A DNA stretch of 64,000 nucleotides from Prorocentrum cordatum (GCA_963575745.1 CAUYUJ010019102.1:25001-89000), one strand, 5' to 3'. Positions 48,700-60,666 are shown, numbered from the stretch's first letter. A program made the numbers and translations. The notes: generated by a model from the letters alone, not told the origin.

Positions 48700-50510
48700 G
48701 CCTGCTATGTGCTCTCCGTGGTGCTTCTTCTATGGTGCGTTGCCGTGGTGCTGTCCGCTCCCTCTCCTTCCTCAAACGTAAAAGATGGACAGGGCGTTCT
48801 GGCTCGATTGACTCCTGGAGAACGGCGATTTGGACCAGGTGCGCAAGCTCCTGAAGCCTCGCGGCGCCAGTCAGGGGCGATTGCGGGACATGTGCGGCCG
48901 AGAAGTTGATGGAGCGAGCCCAAACGGCGGCCGAGTACTTCGCTGCAGTGCAGTGGGCCGTGCGGCCAGTCGCTGCCGTGGGCGATCTGGAACCGCTGGG
49001 GCTTCCCGTGGTAGTGCAAGCAGGCCCGGTGACCCAGGAGGAAGTGCTTGCAGCAGCACGCAAGCCCAAACGGAGTCGGGCGCCAGGGAAGGACGATGTC
49101 CCCGCCGAGTTGGGAGGTGATCAGCAGCGCAAGCGCGCCAGCATGCAAGTGGGCCGCTCTTTTCTGCAGTCGGTTTTGGACAGAGGCGTCTGCCGATGTC
49201 ATTTTTGCTCATCGGGTACAAGCTCGATGCTGCGATTCTATTCGCTCGTTTGAAGGACGCTGGCGCCGAAAGCCGGATTTGGGGTGCGCAGTGCGGCTTC
49301 CGGTCGGGTGCCAGAACGGTCGACGCACTGTTCGTCGCCAGGTGCTTCGTCGAAGACACAATGGACACAGCGTCGTGGAACATGTTCCTTTTTGCCCTCG
49401 AGTGGGCCAGATATTTTGACAGCGTGTCGTTAGATGGCTTCCTGCAGGCTTTGATCCGTTTCGGCTTCCCTGGACACTTGGCCGCTGCAATGAAGGGCAT
49501 CTACAGCAGCGGGATTTTCCGAGTCCCGGAGGCTGGCTTCGACTCCGAGCTTTGGCCGCAGGCGTTCGGCATATCATATCGCGTGGCTGTCTACTATCAC
49601 CCTGATTGTTCTCAATCGTGATGACCGTCCGCATGCGCGACGCAAAACGGAAATAATTTTGCACTTGGATGACACAATCACGATCTGTCCCGGCCAGTGA
49701 GCCCACGACGCCCTCATCGTGGGAACCGAAGAGGATTGCGTGCACCACCTGATGGAATTCGCACGCGAAGCCCGGATTAATTAGGCGTTGGGATTTAATT
49801 GGGGCAAGCTCGAGGCGCTTCCGGTGGGGTGCGAGACGCGCGTGGCGCGACCAGACGGAGCAGCAATCCCGCAGCGGGGCGGCATGGTCTATTTTGTGTG
49901 GGTTGCTGAATGCCGACTGTGGCTCTGAACTGAGCAGAAGGATCGGCATCGCGCACAGGCAGTCCAATTCTTTGTGCAACGTTTGGAAGCATGTGAGAAT
50001 TGCAGTGATCAAGAGGGTGCGGATCTTCCAGTGTTGCGTCGTTTCATGTCTGATGTGCTGCTTGCGCACTTTGTGGTTCAAGAAAGTGGAAACCCACAAG
50101 TTAGATGCTTTCCAAGCGCGGTGTCTCCGAAAAGTGGCCGGCGCTGCACGTTTTTTCATCAGTCGAGTCTCGAACGACGCCGCCCGAATTTTTTTGTAAT
50201 TGTAAAACATAAAGCAGCCGTTTAGCAGTATCATACATGCAACTCGTGCTTCCGGGGAAGATGGCCTTGATGCAGGACGACAGCGCTGTCCGACGCTGCG
50301 TCGTCGCCCCCCGGGACATCTTGTTTATCTTGCTTGGGAGGTCGCAGGAAACGCGGTCGGTCGAAAAACGCGTGGAACCGGCTGGAACCGGGGTGTATTC
50401 GCCATGGCATGCCAAGCGGCCGGCGACGGGGTCATATTGCTTCCACTGGCAAGGGAGCGCCCGGACGTGGCGACGTGCAGCGCGCAATTTCTGCGCGCAG
50501 GTTGCAGTGT
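48700..50510 (+). pseudogene. second LINE reverse transcriptase fragment
   Basis: AARKPKRSRAPGKDDVPAEL (49045 on) is the opening motif of LINE reverse transcriptase. The next frame has YKLDAAILFARLKDAG, GAQCGFRSGARTVDALFVAR, LFALEWARYFDSVSLDGFLQ (first Asp in the DSVS region) and a GFPGHLAAAMKGIYSS helix. HLDDTITICPG near 49664 stands at the YADD position, and an Asp/Glu-rich helix follows. TLWFKKVETHKLDAFQARCL with RVSNDA (50070-50190) and GRRKRGRSKNAWNRLE (50335) are the C-terminal LINE segments. Many stops; a different family from the nested LINE. It directly abuts copy 2. Confidence 0.7.
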
Positions 50511-50544
50511 AAATTTTTAGTTTCTCTCACTTTGTATATTACAC

Positions 50545-50629
50545 ACCTCTGATTTGCGTGGCGCGCTCTCTCTTTCTCTTTCTCTCTCCCTCTCATTTCT
50601 CTCGCTTTTTTTTTTGTTTTGTTTTTTTT

Positions 50630-50667
<38 letters not shown>

Positions 50668-50680
50668 CACATACGCCCTT
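50545..50680. repeat. (TC)n(TA)n compound microsatellite
   Basis: TC-rich with T tracts, then (TC)n, (TA)n and ACACATACG. Same layout as at 20001 and, inverted, 21510. Confidence 0.9.
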
Positions 50681-50689
50681 CCCCCCCCG

Positions 50690-51010
50690 GGGCGCTCCGC
50701 ATGGGGCCGAGTGCGTTCTCGTGGCGCCGCCGCGCTTATTCCTGCGTGCCGCTCCCGAGCATCGTGCGTCGCAGGGCGCTCCGCCTGGGGCCCTGGTGGT
50801 TGCGTTCGCACAGTGCCGCCGCGCCCACTTGGGCACACCCTTCACGCATTTCCTGTCACTAAAGGAGCTTTACCTGGGGCCCCACTGGGTGCGTTCGCAT
50901 GGCGCCGCCGCGCCGATTCCGGCACGCACCTCACCCTTTTCCTGCCTCCTAGACGGCTCTACCTAGGGCCCCAGTGGGTGCGTTCGCATGCCGCCGCCGC
51001 GGCCAGTCGG
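50690..51010. repeat. degenerate 90-bp tandem repeat, four copies
   Basis: GTGCGTTCGCA(T/C)GCGCCGCCGCG-type cores at about 50710, 50800, 50889 and 50979, each preceded by a GGGGCC(C/G)A segment. Confidence 0.75.
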
Positions 51011-51070
51011 CGCGTCCTGTTTGCGGCCGCTTCGCGTAGAGAAAGGTTTGGGTTGTTCGCCAGATTGACT

Positions 51071-51083
51071 GTTGTAGTGATGG

Positions 51084-51133
<50 letters not shown>

Positions 51134-51165
51134 CTGGTGATGATGATGATTATGATGATGATGTC

Positions 51166-51235
<70 letters not shown>

Positions 51236-51345
51236 CTGATACTGACAATTGTTATGATGATGAGGATGAATATGATTATGGTGTGGTTGTTCATGATCAT
51301 GATTCTGATTATGACGATGCTGCTGTTGCTGTTGATGGTGATGAT
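51071..51345. repeat. (GAT)n array
   Basis: Nearly pure GAT in its first 170 bp, then imperfect. Confidence 0.95.
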
Positions 51346-51727
51346 GATGCCTCTGGGCCCCCCCTCCCCCGGCAAGCGCCGTGTATTCCATGCGCGCGCC
51401 TCATCCGAAGTGCCTGTCCATCGGGCCTCGGCCAGGCGCGCGATGACTTCCTGGCTCGGTGGCCGCCTGGGCGGAAGGCAGGGCTGCGCAGGCCCCTTCG
51501 GCGCGCGCCTTTCCCTGCCGTGGTGGCCCCGCATAGCGCAGCACCATAAATGGCAACATCGCAAGAGTGGGTGAGCTGCCTCTCCACTGTCGCCTGCCTC
51601 GCGTCTGGGCGCGTCTGTCCGGCAGGCCCAAGGGCCGAACTTGCCGCTTGCACCATGCGCGGGCCGCCACACGCTCATCTCAGTTAAGCCAGCCCGTGCG
51701 CGTGCTCCTGGAGTGACACTTCTGATG
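51346..51727. other. no gene seen
   Basis: GC-rich linker between two GAT arrays. Confidence 0.4.
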
Positions 51728-51925
51728 CTTAGGTGCATGATTCTGATGGCGATGGTGGTGGTGATGGTGGTGGTGATGAAGATGGCGATGATGGTGGTGG
51801 TGGTGGTGGTGCTGTTGGTGTTGATGGTGAAGATGATGCGATGATGAAAACGATGGTGACTACAATGATGGTGGCGATGATTATGACAATGATGCTGATG
51901 ATGCTGTTGATGATGATGGCCGTGG
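51728..51925. repeat. GAT/GGT array
   Basis: Imperfect GATGGT and GATGAT repeats. Confidence 0.9.
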
Positions 51926-51929
51926 GGGG

Positions 51930-52960
51930 CATGCAGGAAATATGGGTAATACTGAAGGAGGGATGGAAAAGGGGGGGAAATATGGAGGATGGTAGGAGCG
52001 GCGGAGAAGGGAGAGGAGGATGGTGAGCGGTTGTGAGCAGTAGCAGGGATCAGGCGACAAGGAGCCGAGAGGAACGAACGAGCAGGGATTGAGGAGGAAG
52101 GGGGGGGAGGGAGGGACGAGGGAGGGAGGAGGGCGGGAGATAGGATGAGAGAGGGAGGCGGTAGGGACGCTGGGGGCATGGGAATGGGGCTCAGACCTCC
52201 GATCTCGTGGGTCCTGGAGATCTCCACCGACTTTTGCAAGTTGTCTTTCATCCTGTTGTTGAACCCCCCCTCGGGTTTCGAAACGGCGCCCAAGAGCTGA
52301 GGCATTGGAGCAACATGTGGCGCTTTTTTGTATTCCAAGTCGCCACATATTGTTTCTCTCTGGAGGAGTGGGGGGAGGGAGAGGTGGAGGACCTCCCCGC
52401 AGAGGGCCGCGGGAGGCAGCTCACTGCGGTTTGAGCACCTGGGGAACTTCAAGCACACAGCTGGCTACCTGTACTACCAGCTGAGTGCGAAGGACCAGCT
52501 CGAGCCCATCTTGAGGATGGGCTGGGCTGCTCTGATGCTGGCAATAGGCACGCTGTTTAGGAGGATGAGGTGGTGGAGAAAGGGGAGCAGGAAGCTGCGG
52601 CAGGGGAGGGGAAGGTCACGAGGAGAACGATGAGAACGGGGAGGCGGCAGAAGGATGGGAAGGAAGATGACGACCAGGAAACACGCACGGACGATGGCGA
52701 GAATGAGGAATGATGAGGAATTATGATAATCATATCATACTCGTAGGCAGGATGACACATGAGGTATGATAAGCAAGAGGAGGAGGAGGAGTAGGAGGAG
52801 GAGTACGGAAGGTGGAATGGAGGGAGGGGCGGGAGGTGTTTGAGTGGGGAGGCGACGGGTGTGAGGAGGGACGGGAGTGGATGGGGAGGGAGTGGGTGGG
52901 GAGGGGAGGTGAGGAAGGGATGGGAGGAGGAAGGGAGGGTGAGGGAGATGCTTCATTATG
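51930..52960. repeat. purine-rich (GGGA/GGAGGA) tracts
   Basis: Strong G/A bias on the plus strand at 51950-52185 and 52560-52960, interrupted by mixed sequence. GGAGGAGGA runs at 52777-52805. Long minus-strand frames here are Ser/Pro-rich by-products. Confidence 0.75.
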
Positions 52961-53149
52961 CTGCCTGTCCACATCACTAGGCTGAAGATGCATGCAACCG
53001 CTGTCTTGAGGGACAAGACGCTGACTCGTATTGGTGGCGCGAAGTGTTTGCATGCTGCCCAGATGTGCTCGTACCGTACACGAATGTAGTGGAAATCATT
53101 GCTGACCGAGCTGAGTGAACAACGAGTGCGCACGAATGCATCCCGTACT

Positions 53150-54070
53150 CAATATTGACACACATGTTGGCAATAATTATAATGACACTTCGCAAGCGTT
53201 TCGGGGTCTGCCCCAGCCTGTCAAGCTGATGATACCTGGCTCCTGGTTCGGACCCCTAGCCCTGCTGATCGAAGTTTGTGCCTGCTGCCCCTTGCCTCCT
53301 TCATCGCATGCGCTAGCCCTAGCAATGTAACGCATGTCGTCTGGCTCCAGCTTGGTTTCCCACTCGCAGATCAGCGTCTGCCCCGACTGCAGATGCTGCT
53401 GCCGCCCTTCCTTCTCGCATGCGTTGGTTCCCGCAGTGGAGCTGATGACATCGGGCTCCATATTGGTATTCCAAATCTCGGTGAGCTGCGGCTTCGTGCT
53501 GCCACCGTCTTCTGTCCTCGTACGCGTTGCTCTTAGTACTGTTGCCCGCTTCGCGCGCTCGCGGTTGTCCCTGGGCTTCAGCAAACGACGCCAGGATGTC
53601 CCGTCCCACCCCCGTGCTACCGCCGCCAGCATTTCTCCCACGTGGTGGCATGGACTCTGGATGCGCTGACGTGGGGTGCTGCCCGCGCCTGCCGCCACTG
53701 CCAAGCGTTTTCGCATCCGGCTGCTGCAGCTGCGTAACTGGTGACGTTGAGGCGCCCCATACTGCCTGCCTCGCGAGTGCTGGTCCCTGCATCGGAGGTG
53801 ATGTCATCGGGCTCCCCTTTTGCTCTCCACATCTGCGGCAACTGTTTCCCGTACTTGCTCCCGGTAGCCTCAGCGCTGTAGCCGAGGGTGTCTGGGTTCC
53901 CCGTCCCCTACCTGACCTTCTACTAAGCGCCTTTCTCGCAAGCGGTAGTACCAAACTGAGCTGATGACCCGTGGCCCTCTTGCCCTGGCTCCTGGTTTCA
54001 GCGGGGGAGTGCAATATGTTTGGCCCCACGGTCCACGAGGTTATCTGGTTCCGCACCTGATCCTATTGTT
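53150..54070 (-). pseudogene. PPR-repeat protein remnant
   Basis: On the minus strand, WNTNMEPDVISSTAGTNACE, WETKLEPDDMRYIARASACD and QEPGIISLTGW follow each other at about 35-residue spacing, the pentatricopeptide repeat spacing; further units (RAKGEPDDITSDAG, NVTSYAAAAAGCENAWQWRQA) lie toward 54070. The EPDxISYxAxxSACEKGG form is typical of dinoflagellate PPR proteins, which bind organelle RNA. Repeats are spread over three frames with stops, so the gene is dead. GC-rich inserts disrupt repeats near 53590-53700. Confidence 0.65.
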
Positions 54071-54430
54071 GTAGTTGGCGGCGCACGGCGCGCGACGTGC
54101 AGCATGTTCAGCAGGTTCCTTGAGGGCGTCCCGATGACTCAGTCGAACGCCGTCCATCCCCCTTGATGCGCCCCATGGGGGCCAGACATCACGCGTGCCC
54201 AACGGGGGTGGATGGGTTGATGGGATGATATGGTTGATCTGGTTGCTGGGGAGGATGGATCGGGATCGGGGGGATGGGGGCAATGAGTCGGATGATTGGG
54301 GGTGCAGGCTGCTTGCCTGGGACCCGATCACCGTAATCTTGATGTACGCAGGGGACGAGGAGCCATCGCAGGCTGCCAGTGGGGAGGGAGGGGGGAGGAG
54401 AAGGAAGCGGAGAAGCAGCACAAGCAACGA
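54071..54430. other. no gene seen
   Basis: Mixed sequence leading into a GGGA-rich tract at 54378-54410. Confidence 0.4.
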
Positions 54431-54435
54431 TCGAC

Positions 54436-54459
54436 GACGACGATGACGATGACGATGAC

Positions 54460-54532
<73 letters not shown>

Positions 54533-54704
54533 CTGATGCTGCTTCTGCTGCTTCTGCTGATGCTGCTGATGATGATGATGATGATGCTGATGCTGATGCT
54601 GATGCTGATGCTGATGCTGATGCGGATGATGATGATGATGATGATGCTGATTATGATGATGAGAATGAGTATGATGATGATGACGATGGTGGTGGTGGTG
54701 GTGG

Positions 54705-54748
<44 letters not shown>

Positions 54749-54850
54749 CTGATGCTGATGATGATGATGATGATGATGATGCTGATGATGATGATGATGA
54801 TGAGGAGGAGGAGGAGGAGAAGGAGGAGGAGCAAGAGGAGGAGGATGACC
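54436..54850. repeat. GAT array ending in GGA
   Basis: (GAC/GAT)n, then GATGCT units, then (GAT)n, ending with GGA repeats at 54800-54848. Confidence 0.95.
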
Positions 54851-55339
54851 AGGATCGAGGCTCTTGAAAGTTTTTTGTCGTTTTCGGATGTCCGGAAGCC
54901 TCCATGAATCTTCAGGATGAGGAGGGCTTCCGTGCCTGCCTCACCTGCCTTTGGTTGTGCTCTCTTTTGTCTCCTGCCTGGCCTCCTTTCTTTTCTTGCT
55001 TTGCGCCTGCATTGGGGCCTTACTCCTGCATCTTCTCCCTCGTCCTCGGTCGATTGCCGCTCTCGTTGCTTTCTTCATGCCGCCGTGGGGCAGTCTCACT
55101 GGTGTTCAATTTTATCCTCGCTGTCCACGCCATGGTTTGTGGCGTTCTCCAACTCTCACGCGGCCGTGGTGAGTCTCTTCCATGGTCTTGCGTGCACCCT
55201 CCCTGCCATATATGCCCAGATGGCCGATGCCGGTAGGTTTGCATCCTAAGCGATGTTGAGGCTCCGACCGCCGCGCGCGCGGTTCTGACTGTTGCACTTT
55301 CTCCGCCTCGTCATTGCGCGCGAGGCCGCTAGAGCCAAA
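54851..55339. other. no gene seen
   Basis: Pyrimidine-rich unique DNA. Hydrophobic frames exist but have no recognisable domain. Confidence 0.4.
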
Positions 55340-55386
55340 AAGTGTATGTGTGTGTGTGTATGTGTGTGTGTGTGTGTGTGTGTGCG
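55340..55386. repeat. (TG)n microsatellite
   Basis: About 22 TG units with two TA interruptions. Confidence 0.95.
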
Positions 55387-55650
55387 CGTTCTTGGGTGGG
55401 GATCTTGCCACGCGCCTGGCCCTGCTGTGAGCGGGCCCGGCTTCTCCCTCTCCTCCACGCAGTCGCCGGGCGCCTCCTCCCCCTCCTCTTGTATGGTGGC
55501 CCGATTCGCGTTCCGTGCACCACACCACGCTTCTTTCGCTAGCGCAGTGACTCTGCCTAGCCGCCGACGCAAAAAGTGTTCTTGGGTGGGGGAGGGGGAG
55601 GGGGAGGGAGGGGGGATCCATGTATGGTGATTTGTTGAGCTGAACGTTTA
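55387..55650. repeat. dispersed repeat shared with 60170-60330
   Basis: CCGCCGACGCAAAA preceded by a CTCCCCCTC..TGGTGGC.C.ATTCGC stretch occurs here (ending near 55575) and again at 60195-60325, so it is a dispersed family. The 3' side is a GGGGGAG tract. Confidence 0.55.
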
Positions 55651-56160
55651 GCCTTCTGCTTCGGCTCTTAGCATTCAGCCCTCAGTCCTTCGCTTTTATC
55701 ATGTGGCCTTAGGTTGCATTGTCTTTCGCGATTAGCCCTTGCCTTCGGCATCTGGCATTCACCCGTCAGGCATTGTCCTCTTAAGCCTTGAACACGTGGC
55801 CATTAGCGCTAGCATTCAACGTCAACCCTGCGCCTGAACCTTCGGTCCATCATCTTTGGGCTTGTAACCTCCTTTCTCTTGTGGCCTTTCTCCTTTGTGA
55901 TTGTTGAGCCCTAGTGCTAGCCTTACTCTCAGCCTTTGCGTTGTCTCTCGCTGTTCACCGTCGCTTCGGCTTGCGCCACCTTGGCATTCGCCAGTGCCTT
56001 TGCTTGAAGCGTGCCTGTATTTGACGATGGGACGACAGAGGGCTCTGAGCGACGAGGACCCACAACTGACAGTATTTGAGACGGCAGTGTCTTCTTGGAC
56101 AGGAGCGGGGTCGACATGAGATGTCGTGGAGATGCGGAGGAGGGAGGCGGATGAGGTAGA
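55651..56160. other. no gene seen
   Basis: Degenerate GCATTCA(A/G)CC..CGTCA.. and CTTCGGC motifs recur irregularly across 55660-55830; no coding signal. Confidence 0.4.
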
Positions 56161-56440
56161 GGGATGTGAGGTGAGACTATGGCTTTGCGAGGTGTGGGGA
56201 GGAACGGGAGAAGCGGGAGGGATGGGAGGATAGAGGGAGCAGGGAGGGAAGCGAGGGAGGGAGAGAGGAGCCCCTGGGCGAAGGAAAGGGAGAAATGAGA
56301 GGCGGGCGGGGGGGAAGGGAGGGAGTGAGGGTAGATGGACAGATGAAGGAGGAGGGAGGAGGGATGAGGGTTGGGGTGGGAGGAGGGGGGGAGGGCAGGA
56401 GGAGGGAGGACAACGGTGGAGCGATGAGGCTCGGTACGGA
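56161..56440. repeat. GGGA-rich tract
   Basis: Plus-strand G/A-rich sequence like that at 51930-52960. Confidence 0.75.
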
Positions 56441-57120
56441 AACCACGTCGCCAAGCCACAGGCGGTGGGAGGAGATGATTCGGCGCGGCCCGAGTCCCAG
56501 CAGGCTGACCGAAGGCGCGCCCCGGAAAGTAGGCGCGCCAGGCCAGCGCGCGGTTCGGACAAACCTTGCGTTGCGCTGCCTGGGGGCGACCGGGTGAGGT
56601 GATCTGCAGGAGAGGGACCGATCGGCGCTGGGCCCCGCCGGGCTTGCGCCGCTTCCCCGTTCAGTTCAAGTGCGAGCGCGCTGCTCGCTGTGGGAACGAA
56701 GGGAGCAGCAGAAGAAGGAGGAGGAGGAGGGGGAGGAGCACGAGACGGGTGGGGAGGGAAAGATCGGCCGCTTCTGCATGTATGGGGTTCCTCCGTGGCC
56801 TGCTGCGACGGGGAACTTAAAGCCAGGATGCAGTCCAGAAAGTGTGTGTTGCCAGTGCGCCTCTGGGGGAGGACTGAGGAGTGAGCGAGGGGCGGACACA
56901 GACCAACATCGTAGTTTTTTAAACCCGTGGGTCCCAGAGCCCTCTACCCATTCCCCTGGGCAGTTAACTTCGCCCTGGTCTGTTTGTTGATGGCCCCAGC
57001 TTTCGGGAGGACGAGGAGGAGGGAGGCACAGGGGCAAGGCGGAGGGAGAGGGAGCAGGCGGTGCCGACCATGGCGAGATCGGTCGCGGTGTCCCACATAC
57101 TTCTGAGAGAACTGCGTGTT
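56441..57120. other. no gene seen
   Basis: GC-rich unique sequence with one (AGGAGG)n patch at 56700-56745. Confidence 0.4.
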
Positions 57121-57129
57121 GTGTGAAAC

Positions 57130-57265
57130 CCCTTGTTCTCTGACGCCGAACTCGACCTCACAGAGCAGGCAGTCCTCAGCTTTTCAGAGGCCGACTCTGA
57201 CTTCAGGAGACGCGCAGTCCTCTTTCTTGCCGGAAGCCGAGCTCGACACGCGGGGACACGCCAGC
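57130..57265. repeat. about 54-bp degenerate repeat
   Basis: CTGACGCCGAACTCGAC..CAGGCAGTCCTC and its variants CCGACTCTGACTTC..CGCGCAGTCCTC and AGCCGAGCTCGACACG..CGCCAGCCCTC: three diverged copies. Confidence 0.6.
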
Positions 57266-57790
57266 CCTCTCGGTTATTCGACCTCGAGCCGTGCAGCTCC
57301 CTCTGCGGGTCCTCGAGCCGCCGCCGCCGCTGTGGGCGCCGGCGTGCGCGCGGCGCAGGTGCCCGCGGAGTCGCCGCCAGCCAGCGACGCCAAGGCACCC
57401 GCCAAGGCTGCCAAGAGCGCGGCGGCCCCACCAGCCGCCACGCAGGCGGAGGACTCGCAGGTGCCCGCGCACCACAAGGCGCGCGGGAGGGCTTGCCGGG
57501 GGGGGGCGGCGGGGCCTGGTCCGGCGGCGGCGTGGTTGTGGGCACTTGTTTTCGGTTCTTGTTCGGACGCACTGGCCAGCTGCAGCCCCTCCTTTTCCTT
57601 TGGCCGTCGCGGTTTTTCCTTTTCAATTTGGGCTGCCTCATCTAGGTGGCGGAGCCGTTCGATCCGCTGGTTCCTTCACCTCCCGTTGCCCCCTCCTCAT
57701 CACACGCACGCGATATTGACGCTGGTCTCCTCTCCGCCACGCCGCTGTTCTCGTTTCCCCTCTGTTCCACAAGCTGTTTTGTAGCGCGCA
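57266..57790 (+). CDS. possible Ala/Pro-rich exon pair
   Basis: One frame reads GVRAAQVPAESPPASDAKAP, AKAAKSAAAPPAATQAEDSQ and VPAHHK up to 57478, composition like a linker or a basic Ala/Lys-rich tail. A GC donor (AAG|GCGCGC) at 57479 and an acceptor CATCTAG at 57645, preceded by a TTTTTCCTTTTCAATTTGG pyrimidine tract, would join it in frame to VAEPFDPLVPSPPVAPSSSH. No domain was recognised and both ends are open. It could equally be non-coding GC-rich DNA. Confidence 0.25.
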
Positions 57791-58739
57791 GGATTGTGCC
57801 GACTGAGCGTTTTGCATTGTACTTTCAATGCGGCATCGTTGGCCTCGTTTCAGGATGGGCGCTTTGCTCCCGTCGTTCCAATTGGCGCTCTCGCCCCATC
57901 CTGGGCCTCACTTCCGGTTCCGATTCGTTTCTCGTCGTTGCCGTTCCCCTCGTCCCTCCTCGGTGTTCTCCTGGTCTTCTGCCTCCTCGTACTCCTCCCT
58001 GCTTATTTTCATCCTTTTCATCTTGTGCTGATTGCGTTCGCACGCTGGGGCCACTTGGGGGTTCAAGGTCAGCTAGGACATCCCAGCCAGCGGATACAAC
58101 AAAACAGCACAGCGTAATGGAAACGAATGGGTGGGAGGGGTCGGATGTCAGATCTGGGGCGCGCGCGTAGCTTGTCCTCGGGACTGAGGGGGGTTCAGAC
58201 TGATGGCTCACTGCTACCGTCTGCCCATGTGCCTTCAGTTGCAATGCAGTTTAGATCCTTGTCCGCCAGTGCGCCTCCAGTGCCAGTTCTGGAGCAGGCC
58301 GAGGTTCCGAGGGTCTCTCCTGCTCGACTGGCCCACTTTCGCCTGCGGCTGGTCTGTCATTTCATGGTGTTTGTTGAGCAGATCCCGTGGTGAGGCCGAA
58401 AGGGATAAGGCGACAAGGCTTCGAACCGAACCCAAAATTGGTAATCGAATTCGCGGCTCAGCGCAGCTGCTCGCTGACCGTGCCTGCCCGCCGACCGTGC
58501 CTGCAAGCGTACCCGCTGACCCGCCATTTCATCGCGTCGACGAGGGAGGATCCGAGGGATCGGGTGGGCCCCCCCTCCCCCCTCACCCCTCCTTCCCACC
58601 CCTCGCGACCGAGGTGCTTGGCGCGCACGGGTTCCAGCCGATGCACCCTGGGGTGCTCGGGGCCCGAGGAGTCGACAACCTCCCGCACCTTCGGCAGGAC
58701 CCCGACCAGCCTCGTGCCCCAGGCTGCGGACGGCGGCCG
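57791..58739. other. no supported gene
   Basis: Pyrimidine-rich then GC-rich DNA. The stretch 58612-58720 (VLGAHGFQPMHPGVLGARGV) could be an isolated exon, but nothing supports it beyond composition. Confidence 0.3.
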
Positions 58740-58749
58740 TCGCCGCCGC

Positions 58750-58812
<63 letters not shown>

Positions 58813-58840
58813 TGTCGTCGTCGTCGTCGTCGTCGGCGTT

Positions 58841-58883
<43 letters not shown>

Positions 58884-58992
58884 TCTGTGTCTGTGTCTGT
58901 GTCTGTGTCTGTGTCTGTGTCTGTGTCTGTGTCTGTGTCTGTGTCCGTGTCTGTGTCTGCGTCTGTGTCGTCGTCGCCGTCGCCGTCGCCGC

Positions 58993-59083
<91 letters not shown>

Positions 59084-59384
59084 TACGTCGTCTGTATCGT
59101 CTGTGTCGTCCGTGTCGTCTTCGTTGTCGTTGTCGTCGTCGTAGTCGTCGTCGTCGTAGTCGTCGTCGTCATCGTCGTCGTCGTCGTCATCTGTGTCTGT
59201 GTCTGTGTCTGTGTCTGTGTCTGTGTCTGTGTCTGTGTCTGTGTCTGTGTCTGTGTCTGTGTCTGTGTCGTCGTCGTCGTCGTCGTCGTCGCCTGTCGTC
59301 GTCGCCTACGTCGTCTGTATCGTCTGTGTCGTCCGTGTCGTCTTCGTTGTCGTTGTCGTCGTCGTAGTCGTCGTCGTCGTAGTT

Positions 59385-59432
<48 letters not shown>

Positions 59433-59466
59433 TGTGTCGTCGTCGTCTGTGTCGTCGTCGTCGTCT

Positions 59467-59498
<32 letters not shown>

Positions 59499-59640
59499 TG
59501 TGTCGTCGTCTGTGTCGTCGTCTGTGTCGTCGTCTGTGCCGTCTGTGTCGTCTGTGTCGTCTGTGTCGTCTGTGTCGTCTGTGTCGTCTCTGTCGTCGTC
59601 GTCGTCGCCGTCGTCGCCGTCGTTGTCATTTGTGTCGTCT
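58740..59640. repeat. (GTC)n with TGTGTC blocks
   Basis: GTC trinucleotides with two (TGTGTC)n blocks (58881-58970 and 59189-59268) followed by the same GCCTACGTCGTCTGTATCG segment, i.e. a higher-order duplication of about 225 bp (near 59080 and 59305). Confidence 0.95.
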
Positions 59641-60330
59641 GTGTCGACCCCGCAAGGGAGCACTCCCCCTTCCGCCTGCACCAGTTCGGTGCCTCGCAAC
59701 CGCTACCATGTCCCTCTCGACGGCTCTGCAAGGGCTCGGCCGGACCTCCCCTGGCCGCCCGAGCTCTTGCAGGCCTCGGTGGGCCCCCGCCCCCATTCGT
59801 TCGCGGGCTGTGGTACCCCCGGGGGTGCGGGTGGTGCGCTTTGCCGGTGCCGCCGCCCAGTCGCCTCGCCCGTGGGACTCAGAGGTGGGGCGTCCTCCTC
59901 CCTTTCGCTTTTTCTCTCCCGTTCGCTCTCCCTCCCTCACGCGCCGCCATGGCGCTGCTCGGGTGCTTGCAGCCGCTGCCCCAGCCCTGGGGAAGGGCGG
60001 CCGTCAGGCTTTGATGCTGTTCGTTTTTGCACCCTTATCCCCTGGGAGCTCGTCTCTCGCACTGCGCCCCGCCGCCGGCGGCCCCCTGGTGCAGCAGCCG
60101 CCGCGGGCCCGCCAGCGGGGCTGGCCGCGCCACGCGTTCGGAGCGTGACCCGTACCCCTGAGCGGCTCGCTCCCCCCGCTCCCTTTTTCGGCCGCGTCCT
60201 TGTCCTCCCCCTCCCGCGTGGTGGCACAATTCGCCTGCGTGGTGGCACAATTCGCTCGAAAAGCAGCCCCGTTTCGGTCTTTTCCGCTAGAGCAGACGAC
60301 CCCTGCCTCGCCGCCGACGCAAAACATGTC
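59641..60330. other. unique GC-rich insert between GTC arrays
   Basis: Unique sequence with a C/T-rich 3' part holding GTGGTGGCACAATTCGC in two tandem copies (60219 and 60238). Frames run in from the arrays. No gene recognised. Confidence 0.5.
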
Positions 60331-60510
60331 GTCTATGTCGTTTGTGTCGTCATCGTTGACTGTCGTCGTCATTGTCGTGGTCGTCGTCTGTATTGTCTGG
60401 GTCGTCTGTGTCGTCGTCTGTGTCGTCGTCGCAGACGGCGCAGGCGACGCAGACGACGCAGGCGAAACGACGACGCAGACGACGACGTAGACGACGACGC
60501 ACTCCAGTAT
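60331..60510. repeat. GTC array inverting to GAC array
   Basis: GTC repeats to about 60430, then GCAGACGGCGCAGGCGACG and GAC repeats to 60500: a strand switch. Confidence 0.9.
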
Positions 60511-60606
60511 GTTCGGCAAGGTGCGCCCTGGGAACCGCGTTTTCTAGCCGCAGACTGCTTGCCCGCCCGGCCGTAGCACTGATTCGAGACAGGCGGGTTG
60601 TTGTTC

Positions 60607-60666
60607 ATTTTTTTTTTTTTTTTTTTGTTTTTCTTTTCTTATTATTCTTTTTCTAAAAAAAAAAAG
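60607..60666. repeat. poly-T then poly-A
   Basis: T-rich 45 nt followed by TTCTAAAAAAAAAAA at the edge of the next GAC array. Confidence 0.85.

Noticed and set aside
49209-50234. 341-codon minus frame
   Set aside because: Antisense of the second LINE; plus-strand frames there carry the reverse transcriptase motifs.
56161-56440. Purine-rich tracts as promoters
   Set aside because: No initiation or gene start is associated; composition alone is not evidence.
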